This document shows, one piece after another, positions 39,001 through 51,688 of a stretch of 64,000 nucleotides of DNA. The first letter of the stretch is position 1. Each line of letters begins with the position of its first letter. A model generated the notes under the pieces. It worked only from the letters and a program-made list of their open reading frames with translations. It ran no database searches and was not told the origin of the DNA. Position numbers and translations under genes: made by a program. The stretch comes from Sparassis latifolia (taxonomy: Eukaryota > Basidiomycota > Agaricomycetes > Polyporales > Sparassidaceae), in contig CM031556.1 in the NCBI GenBank assembly GCA_018466975.1, positions 2,790,001 to 2,854,000 of the forward strand, read 5' to 3'.

Positions 39001-41928
39001 ACGGTAACCCATCATTGTCTGTAAGACCACAGTCTTTATACAGACGTGTCAGGTCTGCCTTGACATTGACACCAATTTTCTCCACACGTGGACTACGCAG
39101 TAGCACAAGCACTGTGTGAGGCAGGTTCAAGTAACCGTTCTGCATGAATGTTGACACCTGCAATAGAACATTAGAATGAGATTTCCGGGTAAATGAACAG
39201 TAGTGGGCATACCGGGATTAAAAAAATAGACTGCTTGTATGCAATAGAAATAAGGGCAACTCTGCCGTAGATACCACTGTTGCGATCGACAGACCATTCC
39301 ATATCCATTGCAAGTTGAATTGAACTGTCCCAGGCAGTTTAGCAACATCGTCCATAATGCTGTCTAAGCGACCATTAATTTGATATGTGGAACTCAAGAT
39401 TGTGACATTCCATGTCAGCGGTAGGGCAAGTTGCTCCAATGATGAGCTTGGGATGGGAGTTACTTCATAACATAAGGACGGAAACACGCGTTCCAGCTCG
39501 GCCTTGTCTGCACGAACATTATCGGTAAAGACAAGATCGACATCTCCATGGCCAAATTGTCGGAGAGAGTGTGGAATGAGTGCCAGAGCTGGCATGAACT
39601 GATCATGAGCCTTTGTCGGTGTCAGTGTCATTGCACGACATTCTCCATATTCGTTGACCACCGTGTGAAGAGCGCCAAATACCTCCTCTCCGTTGACCTT
39701 CCCGAGATGTTTTGGAACCTAACCACATCAGTTGAGTTTGATACTGAAGCATGCAGAGAAGATATGAAACTTCTCACCTTGTGGCTGTGATCAATACATA
39801 GGATACGTGCAGACAGCATTGCTGTGTGCTGATCCATCTCCGATGCATGCTTCTCAATCATAGAGTCATAGAAGCTTCAGAAGTAGTGCGCTGATGGTAC
39901 ATATCCAGCGTATCCATTGGGATCATCCCATTCACTGAAATTCTCATGTAGTGCAAGAAATCCAGTCTCGACGAGCTGCATGCGGGTTTTGACCATCTCG
40001 AGATATTGGATATGCAGGTGCTCATAGTGTCGTACATGGAATGTTTGTATCATGTCCACAAATGGCACTGGACCTAGACCCCTCTGAAATGAGGAACGGA
40101 GAAGGGCCACCAAGCGGTCTGTGATGCCATTGTGATACGTGAGATGAAATGGAAATTGGGCAGCAAGAGGTGGAGGGAGAATGTTCAGAATTGCAGAAGA
40201 CCAGCTCTGATATACCTTGCTGCAGCCGTCTTGTCCACAGTAGTAACGATAGCCAATAACGAAAATGTTGCACTCGAGATCGACGACCCGGCGTGGAGAG
40301 CGTGACCATGTTTGAAGGCGTAAGTTCACAATCATACCATTTGGATGGCGGCGGCCTGTGGCCTTGCATGCAGGGCACGGGATCTTCTGGAATAAGTGGG
40401 GGAGCCATACAAAATATTGCGGGAGGTAGAAGAGTGCTGGCGTCAGCTGGTGGAGATGCTTCGCCATGAAAATCGGATTACGAGGTGGTAGCATGAACTG
40501 GCCAGCATCATAGCAGGTCGGTCTCTGGGAAGGGTTCCTGTCCATCTCCTCACGCAGTCGCTGACACATATCGTTATAGTCTGTCGATAGCCATGTTGGC
40601 ATCGCAGACTGGCGTCGATCTTCATCACCTGACTCCTCATCGAGAGGTGCTCCCGCGGCAATGTCAGGATTGTCGTCGTCATCTGCAGGGCACGGGTTCG
40701 AGTGATCATTCACCCGTGCTGTCTGCCCAAGAATCGTGTCAATGCTGTCATCTTGCTGATCAAAACTGAAGGTAGGATTTGAAGAGGAAGTCCTCTCTGT
40801 CAGAAGACAAGAGTGAATCAGTATGTTCATGCAGAGAGAGACCGAAAAGTGCTCACCTGCACCAGTTGCTGCAGTGCCTAATATTGAGATTTTCTCCGAA
40901 ACTAGGGCCTGAGACTTTGCAATGGTCGTTGCACACATCACATCCATGTCAACGGAGGTTTCAGAACCACTTTTACCTCCTACCACATCATCAGCCCGTT
41001 CACGTTCCGTGGGGCTTGGACAATCTTCAACGGCAACCCCATTGCCAGATTCGGATAGCGATATCGAGTGCCCACTCTCTGGATTCTGGTCACATTGTCC
41101 AAGAATAGATTGTGATGGCGTCACTGAGGGTTAGCAGGGCTGAACTGACAGCGCCGTGGACACGCGCACCTCGGACGTGAAACTTTCAAGCCCGCCTCCC
41201 AAATAAGACATGGCACCTGAACTCAATGCTTGGGGCCGCGTAGTTGATTCTTCACTTGCAGGAACCGGACTGGAACTAGCGCATCCAGCGCTGTCTGCAG
41301 GAAGAGTCTCGGAGTGGGATTTTGACACATCTGAATAAAATTGTCAGAACCCGCTAGCTACTTGAGATGAAGACATACGGGAGCTGCTCTTTTCATGGGC
41401 AGAAAATGCACTGTCAAGCACATTCGCAGGTGCAGAACCTGCGCAACATAAATGGGATTTAAGAAATGCAAGGATACATAAATGACCACTCACCATTTAT
41501 TTGCGAATCACCGGTCGCAGTAGACTGACGAGATGTGCCGCTTTCCTGCGGTTGAACTAGCATGACGGTCCAAGCAGTTAGGTTAGATTAGCTTAGGCAA
41601 ACCACATTATTGGGCGCACCTTCACTCCGGGTGCCAAAGGTTGGCGGCTGTTTTCTCGGTCTTCCGACTGGTCGCCCCTTCGTCCCAGCATCCGGTTTAT
41701 TTTTCGAACCCTTGGGCGCCGCGCGCTTTGCAACAGTGTCAGTGGCAAGTGCTGTTGGTGCCATCAACGCGTACTTTCTAGAAGCTCTAGTGGAAGTCCG
41801 TGCTGCTGCTGCTGTCGGCGTCTTGGTGTGGCTGCCTGTGTTTGCATGAGTTACTTTTAGGCTTCATGCGGTAAGTCAATTGAAACTCAGTTAAGTCCTA
41901 GCTACGCTACACCTATAGTCCGAGTGCC
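36071..41928 (-). mobile_element. 5.86-kb DNA transposon of uncertain superfamily
   Basis: Ends GGCACTCGGACTATAGG at 36071 and the reverse complement ending at 41928. Flanks TTTGTATC and TTTGTACA match at six of eight positions and are a possible 8-bp target duplication. It contains one long multi-exon minus-strand gene (36540-41764). The left subterminal region has a very AT-rich tract (36115-36140). It lies just past the last tail of the interrupted F-box gene. Confidence 0.7.
36540..41764 (-). CDS. Large transposon protein: AT-hook, Cys-rich domain, DEDD 3'-5' exonuclease, GTNxxEG module
   Basis: Minus-strand exons in order. 41764: MAPTALATDTVAK, then PKGSKNKPDAGTKGRPVGRP, an AT-hook. About 41120-39880: acidic Ser-rich linker, then FYLPQYFVWLPHL, CPAC.., RRVVDLECNIFVIGYRYYCG and KVYQSWSSAILNILPPPLAA, which resembles the basidiomycete DUF6729 family. 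About 39860-39200: AMDMEWSVDRNSG (first exonuclease DxE). About 39160-38070: EKIGVNVKADLTRLYKDCGL, YASLDVFASWSIYD (DEDDy exonuclease, WRN-like). About 37980-37570: LYRCLRGTNNVEGGVHQNIA, KRFGSYNACP. About 37560-36540: YARTRETFGILPLS, NYYKTWVEIRNEE, basic tail. A one-base frame change before AMDMEW (near 39320) suggests damage. I cannot name the transposase superfamily; the exonuclease assignment is the firmest. Confidence 0.6.
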
Positions 41929-41936
41929 TTTGTACA

Positions 41937-43290
41937 CGCCCATTTTGTGAACGGCTGATAATCGGCTGAAATGTGTCACATCGCCAGAGCGCCCCACCGA
42001 GGTCGTGGGAGTCACCCAGCCAGGTGATTGCGAGAGTGAAATCGTATATGGACAGACCCTTGGCCAAGAGCTATCTGGCCAGCAGCTGAGCGGGCAAGGT
42101 GTGGCCAAGCAGACCACCCACGCAAGCCTCAGACGGCTTGCTGGGCTCAAAGTTACGCGAGATTTCATCGAAGTACATATTCTTTCTCGGCAGCCCGTGT
42201 TTCAGATGTATCATTGGCGCAGCAATCTACCGTTGCGAACCGGGTTAATCCATTAGTTCAAAAATACAGGTGTTCGGAAATTTAGAAATATATTGCACGA
42301 CAATGCCTACATAGGTACAGAATATCTCTACAAAACAAATCTGCAGATGAAATTGTTTTCGCAATCTGGCTGTCCATTCTGTCGGAGTGATGCATACTCA
42401 CTGGTGATGATCGGAACAGGTTGATCGCGTGCCCGTGTCCCCTCTCGCGCTCCACCCCCACCGCGGCGGGCCCAAAAACCTGCCCATTGCCAAGGCCCTG
42501 AGTATTCTGTGAATGGCTGAGTGCTGCACACAAATGAGACGTAGGGAAAGTAACAAACCCCATAATGTGCGACGGATACCAGAAAAAAAATCACGCACCT
42601 TGCAGCTGCGTCGGGAGAAAGGATCATGTACAAGAACAAAGGACTCACCGTCGGGCCATGGATGATAGCTGGCTGTTAGGCCAGCTCATCTTGAAACCGC
42701 TTTTGAGGGGAGGCCTTGATGTTAACATGGCAGTGCTGGAAGGAAACGCGTTGGTAAAGTAAGCGCACACGAGCCGTCAGGAAAATGGGCCATCACGGCT
42801 CATTTGAGATTCCGCAACGGCGCGTTCGGCTTGGGCATTGGCTCGAGAACACTTAAGTCCATTCTCTCCTTGTGTAGAGCACTCAAATTTTGGTGTGAAG
42901 ACGATTAAAAACACGAGAGGATATTTGTAAGGTGCATCTAAGCTTCTGGCTACAGCGATTGATGCCCAAACACAAAGAATATGGCCCGATGGTGAGTAGA
43001 TTCCAGCCCGATCTCGGGGCAAGGCCGGAAGCTGGCTGGACATATCCTGCGGAGCTGACTGCGGGATGTCCTGTCCAGGCGATGACCAATCAGCTGGTCG
43101 CCAGATCTTGTACAGCCCAGCCGCCAGAGCTTTCATAAGCCGAAATCTCCCTGAATTGCTCAGAGTCGGCCCATCCCATCGAGGGTTGGGCGTGTATCCC
43201 CTTGCGTGACAGTAAATACGGTAGTCACAGTTGTGACACAACGCGTCGCGCACAAGCGGGAGTTCGCAAGTTTCACTTCTCCCTCATATC
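41937..43290. other. Spacer without supported gene
   Basis: About 1.35 kb between the 5.86-kb transposon and the intact F-box gene. Minus-strand ORFs of 66-158 codons have no recognised motif and no paralogue in the window. The last part should contain the promoter of the gene at 43291. Confidence 0.4.
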
Positions 43291-45252
43291 ATGTCGCTGC
43301 ACCGTGCATCTCTACAAGGTCTCCCAGAGGAAATACTCTCTGAAATCATAAGCTACCATGGCTATCAACAAAATATTCCACGGAGGTACAGGATTGCTTA
43401 CACCTTATCGCAAGTCAACCATCGACTCAGAAAGAGCGCCTTGCCCTTCCTCATACGAGACATTGGAGTACGAAATTGTCAGGTGGCCTGTTCTGTTGTC
43501 CGTTGTTTCAGAGATGCACCGGATCAAGCACGACTAGTACAGTGGGTTTCGTTGTCGGACTGCAAGGGCCCATGTTTACAGCTTATCTGTGTCTAGTTCT
43601 CTGAAAATAGGGAGCACGCTCTATGGACGCGTAGACAACAAGATAGTATGCACCACCCGCTTTCCAGACTTCAAGTTCTTTTGTGACGTGGCGGCGTGGC
43701 CGTTCCTAAATCTTCGCTCATTCGAGTGCGTCGAGGGCTCCTGTACCCCTGAAGACCTCGACGTCTTGCATGGATGTCCCCACCTTGCAACTCTTGCTCT
43801 CGCATGGCGCGATATCTTCGCTTTCCCGAACCTTGATGGATGGCCAGAGCTCGAGGTTCTGCGCATCTACCCCTATTCAAGTTACATCCACCGCCGCACA
43901 GTTCGCCCCGCGACGCACATGACGTTCAATCGGTTGACGACCCTTGTAGTGCAGGACGCGGCCTTGTCGCCGTGGTGGAACAATCACTTCGATCTGCTGA
44001 CCTTCCCTAACCTCCACGTGCTCAGCCTCCAGGATCTGATCTCGTCGCCGAACGAGGTGTACGGTTTTATTGAGAGACATCCCTCGCTGCGCGAATGCAA
44101 CATCTCCTTCCATGGGCTGGGGATGTGCCTCAGTTTCGAGGGCCTGATGATGCTGATTGAGGGTACCGGGATTTGGACGCATCATAATTTGCCAATGCTC
44201 AGCGACGACCATGAATATGAAGAAGAGAAGTCTCAGCAGACTCTCTTTGACTCTCCTTATTTTCACGAACCTCCGCCAGATGAACGCGGAGAAACATACA
44301 TCAGATTCAGTTCCTTCGCCTTTGCCCGGGTTCCCTTTGTGCCCGATTTCAGACTTACCCCAAGAGATGCCAGGTACAAAGTGACCGCCCTCGCCTTGCC
44401 AGTCATGGACCAGGAGACCTGGATACAGAGGGACATCCCGGTGACCGACATACCTGGATTTATGAGAACGGTAGATCGTTTCCCAGAGATGCAGGAGTTG
44501 CGCCTGGCATCTGCCACTGCTCAGTGGTATGAAACCTTTACGTATTTCATGGTCTGTATCCATTCTTCAGTATCAGCTTACGGCGCCTCATACACTTACA
44601 GAATGAGATCGCTGCGCCCATTGGCGAGTGGACGCATCTCCGCAAGCTAAGTCTATGCTACGAGATGCCCCACTGCTGGTCGTGGGGCCCGGAAAACGAC
44701 GAAGTGTCTCTGCCCGCTTGCGACATATTCGTCCTGGACGACGTCGAGCCGCCCATGTATTCACTGGATAAAGAGGAAAGACCCTATTTCTGGGACGAGG
44801 AGGAGGCAGATCCACTCAAGTACTGGAAACCACATCGATACGCACCGATGAACCTGCGCTATCTACGCGAAGAATTTCCCATGGAGATGCCGGCGTTCGA
44901 GGAGGCACTCCGCTGGACGCTCCGCGTCGACGACGATGTAGACATTGATCCGCTCGACCGCAATGTGCTTATTTATGCATGGGAGATACGACACGCCCCG
45001 CGTTGTGCTCGCAAGGTGCGCTATCTCGCTGAACGCTCCCGGACACTGGAGGAGTTTGAGTGGTTTCTCAATGGTCCTCACGGTGGTGTGCGGTGGATGT
45101 GGAAAATTCAGAGAGGGAAAGACGGCCGAATTTGGTCCGTCACGGGCGATCTTAACTATGTGGGATCAGTGCGTGGCAATCCTCCTCCGTTCTTAGTGCT
45201 TGTCGGGCAGGAGCTGCAGACCAGTCTTGCACCCCGATCCTTGTTTTACTGA
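43291..45252 (+). CDS. F-box-like protein, intact member of a local family
   Basis: Exons 43291-43541, 43597-44551 and 44602-45252 join in frame to 618 residues. The N-terminus MSLHRASLQGLPEEILSEII is an F-box-like helix, which would dock the protein to SKP1 in an SCF ubiquitin ligase. The middle has irregular Leu-rich segments (WPFLNLRSFECVEG..PEDLDVLHGCPHLATLALAW; FPNLDGWPELEVLRIYPYSS; FPNLHVLSLQDL) as in agaricomycete F-box/LRR-like proteins. The C-terminal part (LRKLSLCYEMPHCWSWGPEN; RRNVL-like; RWMWKIQRGKDGRI; PPFLVLVGQE) is shared by both damaged copies at 20440 and 21271-35994. Such families are large and variable in mushrooms. The substrate is unknown. Introns coincide with those of the broken paralogue. 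Confidence 0.8.
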
Positions 45253-45425
45253 TCATACTGAGAAGCTCTAAAGATGTAGTTTATTACTTCCTAATGATCC
45301 GGTCCTTAGGAAGTGCTGGTATGTTCTTAGTTGAACGGTACGAGTACACACACGATGAATTACAAAGACCTGAGATCTACGTTACCGGTCAAGGACTAAT
45401 ATATTTCGACATGATTCCGCTAGGC

Positions 45426-46110
45426 TCACACGGAGGTCGTGCGGTCAGTATCCACGGATCCAGAGCCTGCGCCAGTGGCACCATTGACGGCATCACGAGC
45501 CTTCTCGAGGTGAGGCTGAACATAGCTCTGCGCTGTGGCCAGGTATTCCTTACCCGTATCAAGCGCAGACTGCATGGTCTGAGAGGTTGTTTGCGAGTCT
45601 GGAACGTATTGCTGTCGATAATGTGAGTTGCGAATCTTCACCGCTGGTTCTTGAGTGACTTACCTGGGCAGTCTGATAAGCACTGTTCGCAAGATTCTTC
45701 GCCTGCTCAGCGTAGCCTGCCGTAGCAGCTTTGGCAGACTGGACGTCAAACCAGCCTTGTGACGCGGCTACATTCGTCGTGTTGCTGAGACCTTCCTCGA
45801 GCTCGTCGACTGCGCTCGCAGGTTCTTTGTGCTGTTTCAGCACGCTTATAAGTCGCGAAGCCAACAAATATTGGAGAAAAAATATACCTGTGCATGTGCG
45901 GCTGCGGTTTCGGCTGCCGTATGCATCTGGTCGGCGTTATGGCCAACCTCGCTGGTGAGCTCGGCGGTCGAAGCTTCAGCCTCGACAAAAGCAGCGGTTT
46001 TCTCGAAACGCGCATTACTCCTAGAAAAAGGTGTAACAACTATTCCGTACGGATGCAATGAATACGCACTGGTGAGGAGCCGAAGCACCTACGGATCCGT
46101 TTCCGGCCAT
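45426..46110 (-). CDS. Small Ala-rich LEA-like protein
   Basis: Exons 46110-46070, 46020-45888, 45831-45664 and 45611-45426 join in frame to 175 residues. It starts MAGNGSVGASAPHQ. The rest is polar and Ala/Gln/Glu-rich with predicted amphipathic helices (FEKTAAFVEAEASTAELTSE, AVDELEEGLSNTTNVAASQG, TGKEYLATAQSYVQPHLEKA), and it ends Gly/Ser-rich. There are no transmembrane or enzymatic motifs. The composition resembles LEA-like or lipid-droplet/perilipin-like helical proteins of fungi, possibly stress related, but the family is not certain. The third exon uses the AG in GAAACAG at 45832; the nearer AG would break the frame. It is convergent with the F-box gene, whose stop is 174 bp away. Confidence 0.75.
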
Positions 46111-46648
46111 TGCAATGGAAATAAATGTGCAACAAAAGGGCAATGAGATGGGAACTCGGGAAAGAAAGACGATACAGCCACTGCAAGAGAGCTGCCCATC
46201 TTATATACCCTGACCACCAAGTGTGAAGGAGCCCGTTGCAGCCGTTGACGTCAGACGCATCACGTCCACGTGGTCAATCAATGACGTCACGCGTCTCAAC
46301 GCGTCAGTGGCTACTGTATAATGTTATTTGTTCTACGACTCCGAGTGCTAGTTGAAACATTCTCTACTGCCTACAGTCTGACAAGTACAGAATGAATTGT
46401 CCATAACTAGTATCAGACGCAAGATTGCTAGCGATTGCGAATGACATTTCCACGAGGATGTATGGGTATGAGAATAGTAGCTAAACGAAAACAAGGTATT
46501 GGCCAAGAACGATGTGGCATGGCGACACCCTCCGGATTGACAGGCAAAAAAAAAGAGAAAACACAGATGAGCGATAAAGAGAGCCAACAACATTTTTTGA
46601 CGCATCCTCAGATGCAAGATGATGAAACTCGAAACACATACAAACAGC
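46111..46648. other. LEA-like gene promoter and glycogenin 3' flank
   Basis: Contains repeated GACGTCA-type palindromes (for example TGACGTC near 46248 and 46283) that resemble CRE/ATF half sites upstream of the LEA-like gene. This would fit stress control, but it is only a motif match. Confidence 0.35.
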
Positions 46649-49600
46649 TTATTGCACAACACGTCTTTCCTCCTCGTCGAACGAACCCATCCGCAGGAAT
46701 CGCGCGAGAACTTCCTCCGAACCGCGTTTGAAAACGTCCACTCCTCGTGCCGGATCCCACACACGTCCGCCTTTGCGCACACTTCCCATGATCGGCGTAC
46801 TCTCAGGAGTGATTACTGGCCCTTGCGTAGATGGTGACGAAGTGATAGTAGTGTCATTCGACGAGGTACGCGCCAGGGGAGGGGCGAACGGAGACGCAAG
46901 TCTTGCCAGCTTCGGAGACGGCGTACTCTGAGGTGGTGTAACCGGCCCGACAATTGGGGATGATGTCTTCGACGAAACAGAACTCTTCCGAGGTGAAGAT
47001 ACCACTGGCTGCGCAGACGAGAGCCTGCGAGGGGACACAACCTTTGGCGGCGACGGGACCTTCGGAGGCGACGGTGATTTTGGAGGAGACAGTACCTTCG
47101 GAGGAGTCTCCAGCTTGGGAGGGGAATAATTACGCGGAGAACCAAGGGTCTGAGGCGAGCGCAATCCCGACGGTGACCCAGTTGTTGGGAACGGCATCGT
47201 TGACCGCAGAGCGTGTGTCGCCAGAGGGGTCGCCGCTCCCATCTGATCTGGGTCAGCCTTGAACTCGCGGAACGTCGCAGCGGGGAGCAGCCCTCCGCCA
47301 GTACCAATAGAACTGTACGCCACCTCCCGCCGCGCTACTCCTGACACACCTCCTCCGCGCGGCTTCACTTCTATCGCCTTCTTCGGCACCATGTCGTCCG
47401 TGAGAATGCTAACCTGTACGCTCTGGTTCCGCGTCTCCACCGCCGTGGTCTGCACCCCGCATGTGCGGTACTTTTTACCCTTACTAATTGATAGCGCCGA
47501 TGCCGAGCTGGGCGCTCGGGAACGCGACCCACTTCCGCTCCTCTCTCTGCCGCCATCTTGCTCGCGCCGTCCGGTGAGCTCTTTGTCAGATTCCTCATCG
47601 TCGCCCTCGTCTTCGTCGTCTCCGTCCATGCTACTCGCATCCTGTTTTGCTTGCACGACACGCTCCCGCTCCTTCTCCCACTTACGCCACCCATCATCGC
47701 TCGGTGCAGATGGCGATGCCACTATTCCACGGTACGGCGGACGTACAAGACGAGAGGCATACCGCTGGATGCTCGGTACCGTGTCCCATGCATTCGAATA
47801 CGAGAGATTGCTCGGCAGGCCGGCCGACGGAGGTGTCTGCACATGCAATATCGGACGACCTGGAGCAGGGGAACCCAGATGCGCGGTGGGTGGGCTCAGC
47901 TCAGCCTCAATGTATTGAGTAGACGGCGGCGGCGAGTCCGTCACAGGGAACACGCGCCGTGGGACATGGCGAGGCTTCTCCTCCCATGGGAAGACCGCGT
48001 GTACTTTGCTGCGATCGGGCGTGGGTGGAGTCTCATGCGTCTGACCGATAACGCCTGCATACTGTCCTTGTTGCACAAGCTGCTCAGGAATGACAGCGGG
48101 AGGGGGAGGGTTAAAGAACGTGTGTAAGCCAGGACCAGCCGGGGATTGCGGAGGTGGAGGGAATAACTGGTGAGTCGCGTCGTGCTGTTGGCTGGGGATC
48201 TGGTCCCAGACGTTCGGGAAGTACGTGTCAACAGGGAAGGAAGAGGGTCCAGGGGCCGTATTCGGCGGAGGCTCAACCGCGGGATTCCAGGAGAATTTGG
48301 ACGGAGACGGCGGACGAGGCGGCTCAGGGCGTTGATATGGTTGAGGTGGTTGAGTTTGCGTAGGAGGTGGGCGAGGCTCAGGCTGATGGAATGCTTGTGG
48401 TTGAGAAGGGGCTGGGGGCTGAGACGGGGGTAAGGATGGCAGTGGGCCAGGTGGCGATGTCGGTGCGTGCTCAGGTTGCCCATGATAGTGACGTGCGGGA
48501 CGATGATGCCCGTGGTGCGTGATGCCCTCGGGAGGTGGAGACCGTGAATGGGACTCATCTCGTCGGTAATCGTCCACACGTGGATGGACATGCACATGAT
48601 GCTCTGCATGTCCAGGAACATGCGCCGGACGATATTGCTGTTCACCTACATGCCATTCTGGCTGGCGATATGGCTGCTCTGCTGGCAGTGGACGCTGCAA
48701 CTGCGGAGGGTACAGATGGTGGGGAGGCTGTTCCGTTCTTTGGCCTTGATCAGGTCCACCACTGGAAGGCTTGTATTCCTCCTGCTTTGGAGTTATATCC
48801 CCACCCTGCTCCATCTGCTCCTGCGTCTCATGCTGTTCCTGCTGAGGCTCCGGCTCATGTCTAGGTCTCATCAAGTCAACCCGACCCTCCAACGGCAGCG
48901 ATCTGTATTCTCCTTCGTGCGGACCCTGCTCTGACACTTCGGCTGTGCTGCCGATGCGGCTCATACCTTCCACAGCGATCTTGCGCAAGTCCTCCAAGCC
49001 CAGTGTCGCTCCTGCGACAGGTGCGATAGGACCAGTCATTGTCGGGAGCTCACCAAACTCCTGCTCGGTGTCCCATGCGGAAGTGTAGCGCCGGACCTCA
49101 AAGTCTGCATGCGCCATGGGCTGATCGGTGCGATAGTGTCTGTCGTACACGTCGTACCATCGGTCGATGAGTGACGCGTAATCGTACGCATTCCGCTGTT
49201 GCTCACTAGCGCCTAGCGGGGGCTTTTCAGCGCCCACCGAACCGGGCGCGCGGTATGGGATAGAGGACCACGGCTTGCTGGACCCAATGAAGTGGATTGC
49301 GGATATCTTGGACCCAAAGCGTTCGTACGCCGGCGCGTAGCTGCACAGATGTCAGCAATGTCGTCAGGTGGTAGGCCCGCCCGGACTCACGTGTATGCAG
49401 CAGAAGGGGTGGTGTTATACGTAAAGCTGAGCCTGTGCCAATCGCCTCCACGCCACTCGTTCAAGAGCCCTTGGTCCCCTCCGTCCCAGCTTCCCTTTGT
49501 TCGGAGAAGCCCCATTAGTTCATTAAACTTGTCTTCGCCTGGTGAGAAGACAAGCACGCCGGAATTGAAAATATCAGGCCACCCTACATCCGGTACGGCG

Positions 49601-50230
49601 GCGAACTCGTGGGGGATGGTGAACAGGTGAGATATAGGGCGAATGGGAAGCACATCCGCATCCAGAAAAATTAGCTTAGAATATTGGGTCAACCGGAAAG
49701 CATGCAATTTGGTGAGGACATGAGTCAAGTCCGGACGGCCTAGAGTAAACTTGTTGTCAGTGACAGGTCAATAGGGGTGCATAATATGCGGATGGAACTG
49801 ATCGAGTCGTTTGCAGCAGTGCTGAGTTGGAATCAGGCAACTTCGGCCAAACAGGCTGTCTCTGCACCACACTGAGCTTTGCTGGGCATAGCGCGTATGC
49901 GCATCCAAAAAACAGTCGCGTTCTGGCACTGGTCCGAGGAACTCCTATGAAGTTTTCGGGTAAGAACTCACCTAGCAGTTGCAGGCCCTTGACATTGTCC
50001 TCCTGCTCAATGAGTTCCACGCCTACGACGACATCAAATGCCCTCCTCAAGAGCTTGATGGAGGACACATCCACAGTCTCCGGAGTGACAAGACATACTG
50101 TCTGAAATTCAACCTCGGGCTGGACAGGGGGAACCGGGTGAAGGTCTTTGAGCGCAGCTGCGACCGCAAGAGCCCCGGGAAGATAGCTATCAGAAGTTAG
50201 AAGAGATACAAAAGCAAAAGGAGTGGCCAT
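46649..50230 (-). CDS. GLG1: Glycogenin-type GT8 glycosyltransferase
   Basis: Self-glucosylating primer of glycogen synthesis using UDP-glucose. Exons 50230-49972, 49739-49391 and 49340-46649 join in frame to 1099 residues. The start is the ATG of MATPFAFVSLLTSDSYLPGA; the longer frame from 50308 begins with TTG. Catalytic region: LTKLHAFRLTQYSKLIFLDA with the metal-binding DAD, NSGVLVFSP, GDQGLLNEW and HFIGSSKPW. After about residue 290 comes a very long Pro/Gln/His-rich disordered linker. A conserved tail follows (GRVWDPARGVDVFKRGSEEV), probably the glycogen-synthase contact. The gene is a regular flank of agaricomycete A mating-type loci. Confidence 0.92.
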
Positions 50231-51688
50231 GGGCGACCTGCGTCGCTGGAGGAGGAACGTCGTCGAAGACGTGGTATGCGAGCGAGAGACGGAGCGAGCG
50301 AGATCCAACCCAGTGCGGGCGCCTCCGCGTCGATGGCCCAGTCCTGCGTTCGGTTATCAATTCCCCGCAATTATATGTTGTTTACGTACGCACTGATCTC
50401 CGGTCAGTTCTGCTTTCCACCTCTTCTCCACCTCGATGTCAGAACTTTCTTTTTATCCCACTCCCACAGTTTTTTTACTCCGGAACGTCGCAAATCAATG
50501 CGCAGACCTTACACGACCGTGAGCCCTGACCAGCCTCGCATCACCCTCACGTCGGAATGCGCTGTGCCTTCTCCGCTACTATTAAATGCTTCCGCTTACC
50601 CTCATAGCGTTGGAGGAACTGCGAAAGAGCACTTCGGGCTAATCGATGGGCGATAAGCATTTAGTTGCTGCATCCATGGAATGCTTCTCAGTGAGTGCCA
50701 AAAACCATGGGTCAAAGTACTTACGCGTGTTCGCTGTAGCGTGCGTATCAACTATCGTGACATCGGCTGCTCAGAGACTCCACTGATACTGATACCCCAC
50801 CCCACTCCCCGCCGATGTAGCAATGGGAGAGTCTTTGTGAAAACGCAACCCTTCCCTCACGTAAACGAGACGTATGCGGCCGAAGAACACAATATGTATG
50901 TGCTCACGGTGAATGCCAATTGATAATCGCACACTATTTCCTCTTAGGAATAAGACATCAAGCCTCGGGCCCCAGGCTTTATGCAGGGTGAAATGTCTGG
51001 AACAGACGCACGTGCAATAGGATCGTCGCGATTGAGTCGATTACGGTATGCATTCATTGATCGCATGCCTTCCTGCACATTTTTCTACCGTAGAATGCTA
51101 ACAGTATCTAATCTGGGAGGGTCGGGACTCTCAGCAAATACAGCAAACGATTCGCCATTCTTTCTCATGCGGGCTGATATGACGAAAGATATGCTGCGTC
51201 TCATATCATCATGGGCAATTTTATGGTTTCATTTACTCAGTGTACTTCAACTTTGCTTTGACTTTCCCTTCCTGCTGAATATACATTCTTCTTCAATTTC
51301 GGTCTGCGTCACGTCTGCAAACCGACCTTGAAGATGATGAAATTTCATGGAACGCTTTTTCTCGCCTTGCCTCTGTAGTAGACGAACAAGTCACACGAGA
51401 TTGTTTACAGATTTTCATATTCGTGTCCTTCTCAACGTGTACAATATTAATATTATCGAGAAGGATTTCTGCATGACCGATGAAATTTGGCACTAGTACT
51501 AGTCTGACACAGCACAGGGAAAAAGACTTCACGGACGCGTCCGGCGTCTAAGTCTAAAAGACAATGTCACGTGGGCGGCCGAAGTCGTTGACGTCGTCGG
51601 ACTCGTCGCGCGCGACTTCAAGTTCGACGCTGAATGCTTCCGGTGCATTCAAGCCATGGCCTTGTGCTAGCTGAACCAGACACAAACA
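50231..51688. other. Divergent promoter region, glycogenin and ABC1 kinase
   Basis: About 1.46 kb. ORFs of 60-126 codons on both strands are unsupported. No repeat or RNA gene recognised. Confidence 0.4.

Noticed and set aside
42777..43253. 158-codon minus-strand ORF upstream of the intact F-box gene
   Set aside because: No motif or paralogue in the window; composition looks non-coding.
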